The position numbers and the translations under genes were made by a program. Source: an uncultured Faecalibacterium sp. (lineage in GTDB: Bacteria > Bacillota > Clostridia > Oscillospirales > Ruminococcaceae). Taken from it: a DNA stretch of 64,000 nt. A model generated the notes under the pieces. The model searched no databases. It was given only the letters and a program-made list of their open reading frames with translations, and was not told the DNA's origin. This document shows, one piece after another, positions 8,831-16,639 of this stretch. The stretch is from the NCBI GenBank assembly GCA_934511465.1, contig CAKSWG010000007.1, positions 8,536 through 72,535 of the forward strand. The letters are read 5' to 3'. Each line of letters opens with the position of its first letter. Position 1 is the first letter of the stretch.

Positions 8831-10180
8831 TCAGTTGGCGGTGGGGAAGGTGACGGTAATGGTGGTGCCAACGTCCACCTGACTTTCCAGCTTGATGCGT
8901 GCGCCGTGGATCAATGCAATGTGCTTGACAATGGCAAGGCCCAGACCGGTGCCGCCGGTGGCTTTGCTGCGGCTCTTATCCACACGGTAGAACCGCTCAA
9001 ACACGCTGGACTGTGCTTCCTTGGGGATGCCGATGCCGTTGTCGGCAACGGTCAGGGTGCAGTGGCCGTCGCGGCTGCAAGCGGTGGTCAGCTGTACCTT
9101 GCCGCCGGGACGGTTGTAGCGGATGGCGTTATCGCACAGGTTCTGGCACAGTTCGTCCAGCAGGGGACGGTTGCCGCGCACAAGGGCGCTTTCGCCAAGG
9201 CAGCTCAGGGAAATATAGGCCCGGCGGGCGTTCAGCTTCTGGCGCTCCACGCAGTCCCTTGCCACTTCCAGCAGGTCTACCGTTTCCATTTCCGGCTCGG
9301 CGCCGTTTTCGGTGGCGCTGTCCAAGCTGGAAAGCTGCAAAATATCGTTCACCAGCTGGATCATGCGGCTGGCTTCTACGTGGATCTTCTGGGCAAAGCC
9401 CGGCACATCTTCCGGCTTTGCAATGCCGGTCTCGATCAGCTCTGCATAGCCGGAAATGCTGGTCAGCGGGGTCTTGAGTTCGTGGCTCACATTGGCCGTG
9501 AACTCCTGCCGCATCTTCTCGTTGTTTTCGCGCAGGATACGGTCGGAGTGGATGCTTTCCGCAAAGGGGATCAGCTCTTTGTAAGGCACATTGTCCTGAA
9601 TGTGGTCCAGATCCTCAGTCATGTTCAGCACCGGCTGCACCAGTGCGCGGGTGAGCAGCGCGGCCAGCACGGCGGCGGCCAGCATCAGTGCAACGCAGCT
9701 CAGCACGATGGCCGGAATGGAGGAATCGTAGATGGACCACACCGTTTCGGCATCCTGTGCCGTGCGCAGAATTTCACCGTTTGGTAGCAGCACCGCGTAG
9801 TAGTAGGTCTCATAGCCCATAGTCTGGGAGTCACGGATGTCACGGCCGACGCCATCGGTCTGTGCCTGCCGGATCTCCGGGCGGGAGAGATGGTTCTCCA
9901 TGGGCTGATCGGTGGCGGACTCAAACAGCACACTGCCGTCCTGCGAGATGAGGGTAATGCGCAGATCGTTGGAAACAAAAGAAGCAAGCTGCTGCGGATC
10001 CTGCACCAGATCGTATCCGGCGCTCACCAGTTCCGCCTCCCGCTCAAGGCCGGTCCATGCCTGTGCAGTAAAGGCTTTGTGAAACACAAAGATGCACAGC
10101 GCCGCTGTAAACAACAGCCCGAGAAAGCCCATCAGGAACAACCGGTAGCTGATTTTTTCTTCCATGCTGCGCAGCTTCAT
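8831..10180 (-). CDS. phoR: Membrane sensor histidine kinase, PhoR-like
   Basis: A 449-residue kinase: membrane helix about residues 14-34, extracytoplasmic domain about 40-152, second helix about 155-178, HAMP-like linker, then HisKA with phospho-accepting His233 in NVSHELKTPLTSI. The HATPase domain has the N box (NLCDNAIRYNRPGG), G1 (VADNGIGIP), F box (FERFYRVDKSRS) and G2 (GGTGLGLAIV). Last gene of the overlapping operon nptA-like, phoB, phoR. The gene context indicates phosphate sensing; the kinase itself could also serve another signal. Confidence 0.9.
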   Translation of the reverse strand: MKLRSMEEKISYRLFLMGFLGLLFTAALCIFVFHKAFTAQAWTGLEREAELVSAGYDLVQDPQQLASFVSNDLRITLISQDGSVLFESATDQPMENHLSRPEIRQAQTDGVGRDIRDSQTMGYETYYYAVLLPNGEILRTAQDAETVWSIYDSSIPAIVLSCVALMLAAAVLAALLTRALVQPVLNMTEDLDHIQDNVPYKELIPFAESIHSDRILRENNEKMRQEFTANVSHELKTPLTSISGYAELIETGIAKPEDVPGFAQKIHVEASRMIQLVNDILQLSSLDSATENGAEPEMETVDLLEVARDCVERQKLNARRAYISLSCLGESALVRGNRPLLDELCQNLCDNAIRYNRPGGKVQLTTACSRDGHCTLTVADNGIGIPKEAQSSVFERFYRVDKSRSKATGGTGLGLAIVKHIALIHGARIKLESQVDVGTTITVTFPTAN

Positions 10181-10866
10181 TCTTCCGCGGCCTCCTCTTC
10201 ATCGGTCAGCTTGTAGCCCACCTTGCGCACCGTGCAGATGTATTTGCCCGCATCGCCCAGCTTTTTGCGCAGGGTGCGGATGTGCATGTCCACAGTACGG
10301 CTCTCTACGGAAATATCGGTGCCCCACACCACCTGCAAAATGGTCTCGCGTGTCACAACAAGGTTTGCGTTTTCCAGCAGCAGGCGCAGCAGGCTGTATT
10401 CCTTGTAGGTCAGCTCCACCGGTGTGCCGTTCACGGTCACATTGTGGCGGGCGTTGTCCAGCAGGATCTCGTGGAAACTCAGCACATTGGGCCGTGCTTC
10501 CGGGGCCGAGCGGCGCAGTGCGGCGCGCACACGGCTCAGAAACTCCATGATGCCAAAAGGCTTTGTGATGTAATCATCTGCGCCGCAGTCCAACCCGCGT
10601 ACTGTGTCCAGCTCGCTGGATTTGGCCGTGACCATGATGATGGGCAGCCGCCGCAGGGAAGGGGTATTGCGCAGTTTTTTGAGGATGGAGAAACCATCCT
10701 CCCCGGGCAGCATCACGTCCAGGATCACCAGTTCCGGCTCGGCGGCGTGCATGGCCTGCCAGAAAGACTCTGAGCTTTCAAAGCTGGCCACCTCGTATCC
10801 GCTGGACTGCAATGCATACTGCTCCAGCTCCCGGATGGCGGCATCGTCTTCAACAATATAGATCAT
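10177..10866 (-). CDS. phoB: OmpR/PhoB-family response regulator
   Basis: A 229-residue regulator. The receiver domain has acidic residues E6/D7/D8, the phosphorylated Asp50, Thr80 and Lys102. A C-terminal winged-helix domain follows from about residue 130 (VELTYKEYSLLRLLLEN and the VVWG...VDMHIRTLRKKLG recognition region). The start overlaps the Na/Pi gene stop and the stop overlaps the kinase start (ATGA both times), implying coupled translation. It probably binds the repeat array at 12720-12780 and controls its own operon. Confidence 0.92.
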   Translation of the reverse strand: MIYIVEDDAAIRELEQYALQSSGYEVASFESSESFWQAMHAAEPELVILDVMLPGEDGFSILKKLRNTPSLRRLPIIMVTAKSSELDTVRGLDCGADDYITKPFGIMEFLSRVRAALRRSAPEARPNVLSFHEILLDNARHNVTVNGTPVELTYKEYSLLRLLLENANLVVTRETILQVVWGTDISVESRTVDMHIRTLRKKLGDAGKYICTVRKVGYKLTDEEEAAEE

Positions 10867-12650
10867 TTGTCAAAATCCTCCGCAGACTGATTTTCGGGGA
10901 AGAGATAGCGCTCGCGGTAGCGGTCCAGACGGCGATGGAATTCCTCACTCTCTTTGGTATCGCTGCCATGGCGCAGGTCGTTGAGGTAAGCGTGGGTATC
11001 AAAGCTGTCCTGCGCCACCTCGATTTGTGCAACGGCTACGTTGCTGCAATGGTCGCACACGCGTTCGTAGTTGGTCAGCAGGTCGTCCAGCACAAAACCG
11101 TATTCAATGGAGCAGCTGCCGGTTTGCAGGCGGGCAATATGGTGGGCTTTGATGGCGCGCACCAGTTCGTTGACCACGGCTTCCAGCGGTTCTACCTTGC
11201 CGGCCAGATGCAGGTCTCCTTTGCGGAAGGCATCGGTGGTACGGTTCAGGATGTCCTGCACTGCATCCTCCAGCACTTGCAGCTCATCGCGGGCATCCTG
11301 CGAGAAGCGGATGCCCTTTGTGTGCATCTCCTCGGCAGATTCCAGCAAATTCACGGAATGGTCGCTGATGCGCTCAAAATCGCTGATGGTGTGCAGCAGG
11401 GTGTTCACGCTCTGGCTGTCGGCGTGGTTCAGCTCTCGGCCGGAGAGCTTGACAAGGTAGGTGCCCAAGGCGTCCTCGTAGCGGTCTACCTTGCATTCCT
11501 CGTCCCGCACCTTCTGGGCCAGCTCGTCGTTCCATGCGTGGGTCAGGCTCATAGCCTGCATCACGCCCACACGGGCCAGTTCTGCCATGTCCGCAGTGGC
11601 AGAGCGGGCGCGCTCCACGGCTACAGCGGGGGTGTTCAGCAGACGGTCGTCCAGCAGGGCAAAGCTTTCCTGCTCGGGCGAATCCGGGATGGTGAGGATA
11701 GCCAGCTTTTCCAGCCCGGTGGCAAAGGGCAGCAGGATGATGGTGGCCAGAACGTTGAACACCGAGTGCACTACGGCAATGCCCCATGCCTCAATGGTGG
11801 TGTTCACAAAGCTGAAGTGACACACGGCGTTCAGCCCGTAGAAGCCCAGCAGGAAGATGGTCACGCCGATGATGTTGAAGTAAAGGTGCACCATGGCGGC
11901 GCGGCGGGCGTTCTTGTTGGCGCCCACCGAAGAGATCAGCGCAGTGACGCAGGTGCCGATGTTCTGACCCATGATGATGGGAATGGCGCTACCGTAGGTG
12001 ATCACGCCGGTGGCACTGAGCGCCTGCAATATGCCAACGCTTGCACTGGAACTCTGGATGATGCCGGTGACAATGGCACCCACCAGCACGCCCAGAACGG
12101 GATTGGAAAAGCGGGTGAACAGGCTGGTGAACCATGCTTCGCCCTGCAACGGCAGCACAGCACTGGACATGGTGGTCATGCCGGTCATGAGCACGGCAAA
12201 GCCAATGAGGATGGTGCCGACGCCCTTTTTCTTCTCACTCTTACACATATACAGCAAAATGCCGATAAATGCAAGCAAAGGACTGAAAGAAGTGGGCTTT
12301 AACATCTGGATCAGCACACTGTCGCCTTGCAGACCGGAAAGGCTCAGGATCCAGCTGGTGACGGTGGTGCCCACGTTGCTGCCCATGATCACGCCAATGG
12401 CCTGATGCAGCTCCATGATGCCGCTGTTCACAAAGCCGACCACCATAACGGTGGTGGCACTGGAGCTTTGGATCACAGCCGTGACGCACAGACCCAGAAA
12501 AAAGCCCTTGAGGGGGTTATCGGTCAGCTTGCTCAGGATCTTTTGCAGCTGGCCGCCGGCCTGCTTTTCCAGCGCCTTGCCCATGATGTCCATGCCGAAC
12601 AGGAACAGGGCCAAGCCGCCAAGCAGGGAAAAGATATTGAAGATGGTCAT
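10863..12650 (-). CDS. Na+/phosphate cotransporter (NptA/YjbB family) with C-terminal PhoU-like domain
   Basis: A 595-residue inner-membrane sodium-phosphate symporter. The two inverted transport repeats carry the signatures VIQSSSATTV and IIQSSSASVG, with paired GSNVGTTVTS and GQNIGTCVTA loops. A cytoplasmic PhoU-like helical domain occupies about residues 335-560. I start at the ATG at 12650 (MTIFNIFSLLGG) since GAGGA precedes it by about 10 nt; the longer frame would start inside the promoter region. First gene of an operon with phoB and phoR, so transport and regulation of phosphate are made together. Confidence 0.92.
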   Translation of the reverse strand: MTIFNIFSLLGGLALFLFGMDIMGKALEKQAGGQLQKILSKLTDNPLKGFFLGLCVTAVIQSSSATTVMVVGFVNSGIMELHQAIGVIMGSNVGTTVTSWILSLSGLQGDSVLIQMLKPTSFSPLLAFIGILLYMCKSEKKKGVGTILIGFAVLMTGMTTMSSAVLPLQGEAWFTSLFTRFSNPVLGVLVGAIVTGIIQSSSASVGILQALSATGVITYGSAIPIIMGQNIGTCVTALISSVGANKNARRAAMVHLYFNIIGVTIFLLGFYGLNAVCHFSFVNTTIEAWGIAVVHSVFNVLATIILLPFATGLEKLAILTIPDSPEQESFALLDDRLLNTPAVAVERARSATADMAELARVGVMQAMSLTHAWNDELAQKVRDEECKVDRYEDALGTYLVKLSGRELNHADSQSVNTLLHTISDFERISDHSVNLLESAEEMHTKGIRFSQDARDELQVLEDAVQDILNRTTDAFRKGDLHLAGKVEPLEAVVNELVRAIKAHHIARLQTGSCSIEYGFVLDDLLTNYERVCDHCSNVAVAQIEVAQDSFDTHAYLNDLRHGSDTKESEEFHRRLDRYRERYLFPENQSAEDFDK

Positions 12651-12704
12651 ACAAGTTTCCTCACTTTTGTTTGACGTGTTTTTGATGTGTTTCTCCTGAT
12701 TTTG

Positions 12705-12710
12705 AGTATA
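12705..12710 (-). promoter_or_regulatory. -10 box of the phosphate operon promoter
   Basis: TATACT on the minus strand, about 55 nt before the Na/Pi gene. The expected -35 position (12728-12733) reads TTTTAG rather than TTGACA. This is typical of activator-dependent Pho promoters, where repeats replace the -35. Confidence 0.5.
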
Positions 12711-12719
12711 CCGGCGCAA

Positions 12720-12780
12720 TGTAAAATCTAAAATCGAAGGAATGTAAAATCCGTGTAAAAGTAAGAAAAATGTAAAAAAC
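12720..12780 (-). promoter_or_regulatory. Pho-box-like direct repeat array
   Basis: The minus strand has repeated TTTTAC(A) units. On the plus strand the GTAA cores start at 12721, 12744, 12755, 12761 and 12772, so two pairs are spaced exactly 11 bp (12744/12755 and 12761/12772). PhoP/PhoB binding sites in Firmicutes are TTAACA-like direct repeats with 11-bp periodicity. The array lies directly upstream of the -10 of an operon that encodes a PhoB-like protein. Confidence 0.55.
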
Positions 12781-12843
12781 AACTGCATGGCCGCGCTGCT
12801 GCGTGCATTCTTGCCAGATGCCGAAAAAGCCGCGCGCACAATA

Positions 12844-12872
12844 TTGTTTTTTACAGCCGGTTCCATTATAAT
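12844..12872 (+). promoter_or_regulatory. Promoter of hprK
   Basis: TTGTTT (12844-12849), 17 nt, TATAAT (12867-12872), about 75 nt before the hprK start. The overlap with the divergent Pho region is small, so the two directions could be separately controlled. Confidence 0.65.
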
Positions 12873-12946
12873 AATAAGAAGAAGCTTTGCGCGGTGCCCG
12901 GCGGCATGGCCGCGCCGCAGCAAACGGCAGCACAGGAGGAACAAGG

Positions 12947-13882
12947 ATGGGCACATTCAATGTCTCGCTCAAAACGCTGACCGACCGTGTCAGTATGGAA
13001 GTTGTCTATACACCAAAGGAACTGGATCAGATCCGTGTGGAGATCGCCGAGGTAAACCGTCCGGGCCTGTTCCTGGCGGGCTACTATGATTATTTTGATA
13101 AGCTGCGTTTGCAGATCATGGGCTTGGCCGAGATGAACTTTTTGTCCGGCCTTTCTGCTGAAAAACGCTACGAAGCGCTGGAACAGCTGTTCCGGCAGCA
13201 GCCGCCGGCGGTCATCGTCTGCCGCAGCGAAGAACTGACCCCCTTCCCGGAGATGCAGGAGCTGGCGCAGAAGCACGGCGTTGCACTGCTGCGTTCCAAC
13301 GAGACCACCTGCACCCTGATGGGAAGCCTGATCAGCGTGCTGAACTTGGAACTTGCACCCCGCATCACCCGGCACGGCGTGCTGGTGGAAGTGTACGGCG
13401 AGGGCATTCTGATTCTGGGCGACAGCGGCATCGGCAAAAGCGAGCTTGCCATTGAACTGGTCAAGCGCGGCCACCGCCTTGTGGCGGACGACGCTGTGGA
13501 GCTGCGCAAGGTGTCCAACCGCCAGATCATGGGCACGGCACCGGAGAACATCCGCCACTTCATCGAGCTGCGCGGCATAGGCATCGTCAATGTGGCCCGC
13601 GTGTACGGCGTGGGTGCCGTCAAGCTGAGCGAAAGCTTGGACCTTGTGGTGCAGCTGGAAGCGTGGGACCCCACCAAAAACTACCAGCGCACGGGGCTGG
13701 AAAACGAATATTACGACATTCTGGGCGTCAGCATCCCCAGCACCAGCATCCCGGTCTCGCCGGGACGCAACCTTGCGGTTGTGCTGGAAACTGCCGCCAT
13801 CAACAACCGCCAGAAGAAGATGGGCTACAATGCAGCGCGTGAACTGCTGATCCGTCTGGGTCTGGACGATAAAATGGATTGA
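12947..13882 (+). CDS. hprK: HPr kinase/phosphorylase
   Basis: A 311-residue enzyme that phosphorylates (ATP or PPi) and dephosphorylates Ser46 of HPr, setting carbon catabolite control through CcpA. The C-terminal kinase domain carries His143 in the RHGVLVEVYGEG segment, a Walker A GDSGIGKS at 158-165 and the signature ELRGIGIVNV. AGGAGGA at 12934-12940 fixes the ATG at 12947. Gene order hprK-murB-rapZ-whiA is conserved in many Clostridia. A cre-like site at 21551 in this window fits an active HPr(Ser-P)/CcpA circuit. Confidence 0.96.
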   Translation: MGTFNVSLKTLTDRVSMEVVYTPKELDQIRVEIAEVNRPGLFLAGYYDYFDKLRLQIMGLAEMNFLSGLSAEKRYEALEQLFRQQPPAVIVCRSEELTPFPEMQELAQKHGVALLRSNETTCTLMGSLISVLNLELAPRITRHGVLVEVYGEGILILGDSGIGKSELAIELVKRGHRLVADDAVELRKVSNRQIMGTAPENIRHFIELRGIGIVNVARVYGVGAVKLSESLDLVVQLEAWDPTKNYQRTGLENEYYDILGVSIPSTSIPVSPGRNLAVVLETAAINNRQKKMGYNAARELLIRLGLDDKMD

Positions 13883-13900
13883 TTTAGGAGCTGAACCACG

Positions 13901-14797
13901 ATGGAACGATTCAAGCGCAAGCTGCTGCAAGCGGGCATCCCGTTCAAAGAGAACGAGCCGCTTGCAGCGCACTGTACTTTTAAAATAGGCGGCCCGGCGG
14001 AGGTGTTCGTCCTGCCGGAGACGGAACAGCAGCTTTGTGCGGCAGTGGCACTGTGCAAAGAGCAGGCCGTGCGGTATTACCTGCTGGGCAACGGCAGCAA
14101 CATCCTGTTTGCGGATGCAGGCTACCGCGGCGCTGTCATTGACACCACCGCCATGAAAACAGAGCTTACCATCGATGGCACGCAGGTGACTGCCGGTGCA
14201 GGGCTGCGGCTTTCTGCCCTGTGCACCGCTGCGCTGGAAAACAGCCTCGCCGGGCTGGAATTTGCCTACGGCATTCCCGGTACAGTGGGCGGCGCCGTTT
14301 ACATGAACGCCGGTGCCTATGGCGGCGAGGTAAAAGACGTGCTCACCGCCGTGCGGTATCTGACCGCAGAAGGTGAGACCGTGGAAGCGCCTGCCGCTGA
14401 GCTGGACCTCAGCTACCGGCACAGCGTGTTTGAGGAAAATGGCGGCTGCATCCTGAGTGCCGGCTTCCGGCTGGAACAGGGCGACCCGGCGGCCATCAAG
14501 GCGCGCATGAACGAGCTGATGGCAAAACGGGTAGAAAAACAGCCGCTGGATAAGCCCAGTGCAGGCAGCACCTTCAAGCGCCCGGCGGGTGCCTTTGCTG
14601 CGGCCCTCATTGACCAGTGTGGTCTGCGCGGCTACCGCCACGGCGGCGCTGCTGTCAGCGATAAGCACTGCGGCTTTGTGGTCAACCTTGGCGGCGCCAC
14701 CTGCGCCGATGTGCTGGCCCTGTGCGATGAGGTGCGCGCCATCGTGAAGGAAAAGACCGGCTACGACCTTGAAAAAGAGATCCGTGTTGTGGAATGA
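13901..14797 (+). CDS. murB: UDP-N-acetylenolpyruvoylglucosamine reductase
   Basis: A 298-residue FAD enzyme that reduces UDP-GlcNAc-enolpyruvate to UDP-MurNAc in peptidoglycan synthesis. The FAD-binding domain shows FKIGGPAEVFV, LLGNGSNIL and AYGIPGTVGGAVYMNAGAYGGE. The C-terminal part has the PSAGSTFKRP segment, whose Ser is the expected proton donor, and a late Glu region. TAGGAG lies 10 nt upstream of the ATG. Second gene of the hprK operon, 18 nt after hprK. Confidence 0.96.
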   Translation: MERFKRKLLQAGIPFKENEPLAAHCTFKIGGPAEVFVLPETEQQLCAAVALCKEQAVRYYLLGNGSNILFADAGYRGAVIDTTAMKTELTIDGTQVTAGAGLRLSALCTAALENSLAGLEFAYGIPGTVGGAVYMNAGAYGGEVKDVLTAVRYLTAEGETVEAPAAELDLSYRHSVFEENGGCILSAGFRLEQGDPAAIKARMNELMAKRVEKQPLDKPSAGSTFKRPAGAFAAALIDQCGLRGYRHGGAAVSDKHCGFVVNLGGATCADVLALCDEVRAIVKEKTGYDLEKEIRVVE

Positions 14798-14830
14798 CAG
14801 GCAGAATAAAAAGGAGCAGTGGGTGAGAGC

Positions 14831-15694
14831 ATGGAACTGTTGATCGTGAGCGGCCTTTCCGGCGCAGGCAAATCGGTATCGATGAAAGCGCTGGAAGATA
14901 TCGGCTTTTTCTGTATTGATAATGTGCCTGCCGGCTTGCTGCCCAGCATCACTGCGTTTTCGGAAGCAGGCGACAGCCAGCTGGAACGTGTGGCGCTTTC
15001 GATGGATGTGCGCGGCTGCCACACCAGTGAGGAGATCGAGCGTGCGCTCGCTCAGCTGGACGAGCAGGGCGTGGATTACAAGATCCTGTTTCTGGATGCA
15101 CCGGACGATGTGCTGATGCGCCGTTACAGTGAGACCCGCCGCCGCCACCCCATCAGCATTGCAGAAGGCATTTCCACCCGGGAAGCCTTTGCCAAGGAAC
15201 ACAAAATTTTAAAACCTTTGCAGGAGCGCGCAGATTACACCATCAATACGGCCCTGCTCTCCACAGCACAAAACAAGGAACGCATCTGCGACCTGTTTGA
15301 AAAGAACGGCGGCGCGAAGGGCGCTATGCGCCTTACCGTGATGTCTTTCGGCTTCAAGTTTGGCATCCCGCCGGAAGCGGATCTTGTGCTGGATGTGCGC
15401 TGCCTGCCAAACCCGTTTTACGTGCCGGAGCTCAAGCACAAGACCGGCCTTGATCAGGATGTAGTGGATTTTGTCATGGGCCATCCGGAAGCGCAGGAGC
15501 TGCTGCGGCGGTACGAGAACTTTTTGCAGTATGCACTGCCACTGTACGTGAAGGAGGGCAAAAGCCAGCTGACCATTGCGGTGGGCTGTACAGGCGGGAA
15601 GCATCGCTCCATTACATTTGCGCGCAAGATCGCAGAATACTGCACCTCTCTCGGTTATGAACCCGGCGTGCAGCACCGCGATGCCAAACGCTGA
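14831..15694 (+). CDS. rapZ: RNase adapter/nucleotide-binding protein RapZ (YvcJ)
   Basis: A 287-residue P-loop protein. Walker A GLSGAGKS is at residues 8-15, followed by ALEDIGFFCIDN and, in the C-terminal domain, FGFKFGIPPEADLVLDVR and the GCTGGKHRS motif. In enteric bacteria RapZ controls glmS through small RNAs; in Bacillus YvcJ affects competence, so its exact role here is open. I use the ATG at 14831 that gives the usual family N-terminus; a GTG at 14819 sits only 2 nt from AAGGAG. Part of the hprK-whiA operon. Confidence 0.93.
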   Translation: MELLIVSGLSGAGKSVSMKALEDIGFFCIDNVPAGLLPSITAFSEAGDSQLERVALSMDVRGCHTSEEIERALAQLDEQGVDYKILFLDAPDDVLMRRYSETRRRHPISIAEGISTREAFAKEHKILKPLQERADYTINTALLSTAQNKERICDLFEKNGGAKGAMRLTVMSFGFKFGIPPEADLVLDVRCLPNPFYVPELKHKTGLDQDVVDFVMGHPEAQELLRRYENFLQYALPLYVKEGKSQLTIAVGCTGGKHRSITFARKIAEYCTSLGYEPGVQHRDAKR

Positions 15695-15709
15695 CAGAAT
15701 AGAGGAAGT

Positions 15710-16639
15710 ATGAGTAGTTTTGCGTCCCGTGCGCGGGAACAGATCGCCGCGCGCAGCATCCAGAAGGACTGCTGTGTGCGAGCGGCGGCTTATGGCATTG
15801 CATGCTTTGCCAAATATTTTGATGCCCGGGGTCTTGTGCTGCAAACCGAGCAGTACCAGACCGTACACACTGCACAGCAGTTGTTTGCCCGCTGCGGCGT
15901 GCAGGGCGAAATTCTGCAAAAAGAGCGCCCCAGCGGCATTTTGTATGAATTCAACATCCGCACGCTGGAACAGGTGGCCCGGATGCACGAGCTGTTCGGT
16001 ACAACCGGTACCGAGACCAGTTTGCAGATCGACCCCGCCCTGATCCGCTGCCAGACCTGCGTCAGTGCATACATTGGCGCAGCTTTTTTGTGCAGCGGCA
16101 CCGTCATTGACCCGCAGAAGGAATACAATCTGGAATTCCTCACCCCACGCTCCAACCTGGCGCGGGATTTTGAAGCCCTGCTGGCCGAGCACGAGTTTGC
16201 GCCCCACCGCACCCGCCGCAACGGCGTGAACCTGATCTATGTCAAGACCGGCGCGAATGTGGAGCGCCTGCTCCGCTTTATGGGTGCCGTGGACGCCGCC
16301 GAGGAGATGCACGTGCAGAAAGCCTTTAAGCAGGTGCGCAACCAGACCAACCGCCAGACCAACTGCGATACCGCAAACCTTGGCAAAACAGCCCGCGCCA
16401 ATGCGCAGACCTTAAAGGCCATCCGCTTTCTGGCCGAGCAGGATGCGCTTTGCACCCTGCCGGAGGTCTTGCAGGAAGCTGCCGCCAAGCGGATGCAGTA
16501 CCCGGACCTTTCGCTCACGGCGCTGTGCGGCTGTTTTGAGCCGCCCGTGAGCAAATCCGGCCTTTCGCACCGGATGAAAAAGCTGGAAGCGCTGGCCGAA
16601 ACGCTGCGGCAGAACATGGAACAGGAGGCAAAAGCATGA
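15710..16639 (+). CDS. whiA: DNA-binding protein WhiA
   Basis: A 309-residue protein with an N-terminal LAGLIDADG-like domain (degenerate) and a C-terminal helix-turn-helix (about residues 225-300, ending in GLSHRMKKLEALA). The NRQTNCDTANLGKT stretch is a family hallmark. WhiA affects cell division and chromosome segregation in Bacillus and sporulation in Streptomyces. It follows rapZ by 15 nt, and its stop overlaps the dnaE start (ATGA). Confidence 0.95.
   Translation: MSSFASRAREQIAARSIQKDCCVRAAAYGIACFAKYFDARGLVLQTEQYQTVHTAQQLFARCGVQGEILQKERPSGILYEFNIRTLEQVARMHELFGTTGTETSLQIDPALIRCQTCVSAYIGAAFLCSGTVIDPQKEYNLEFLTPRSNLARDFEALLAEHEFAPHRTRRNGVNLIYVKTGANVERLLRFMGAVDAAEEMHVQKAFKQVRNQTNRQTNCDTANLGKTARANAQTLKAIRFLAEQDALCTLPEVLQEAAAKRMQYPDLSLTALCGCFEPPVSKSGLSHRMKKLEALAETLRQNMEQEAKA

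Noticed and set aside
12720..12780. Repeated TGTAAAA units considered as a CRISPR or origin repeat
   Set aside because: Units are 5-7 bp with no spacers of regular length; the 11-bp phasing and the downstream phosphate operon fit a Pho box better.
12866..15202. 778-codon minus-strand frame opposite hprK, murB and rapZ
   Set aside because: Antisense shadow of three well-recognised genes.
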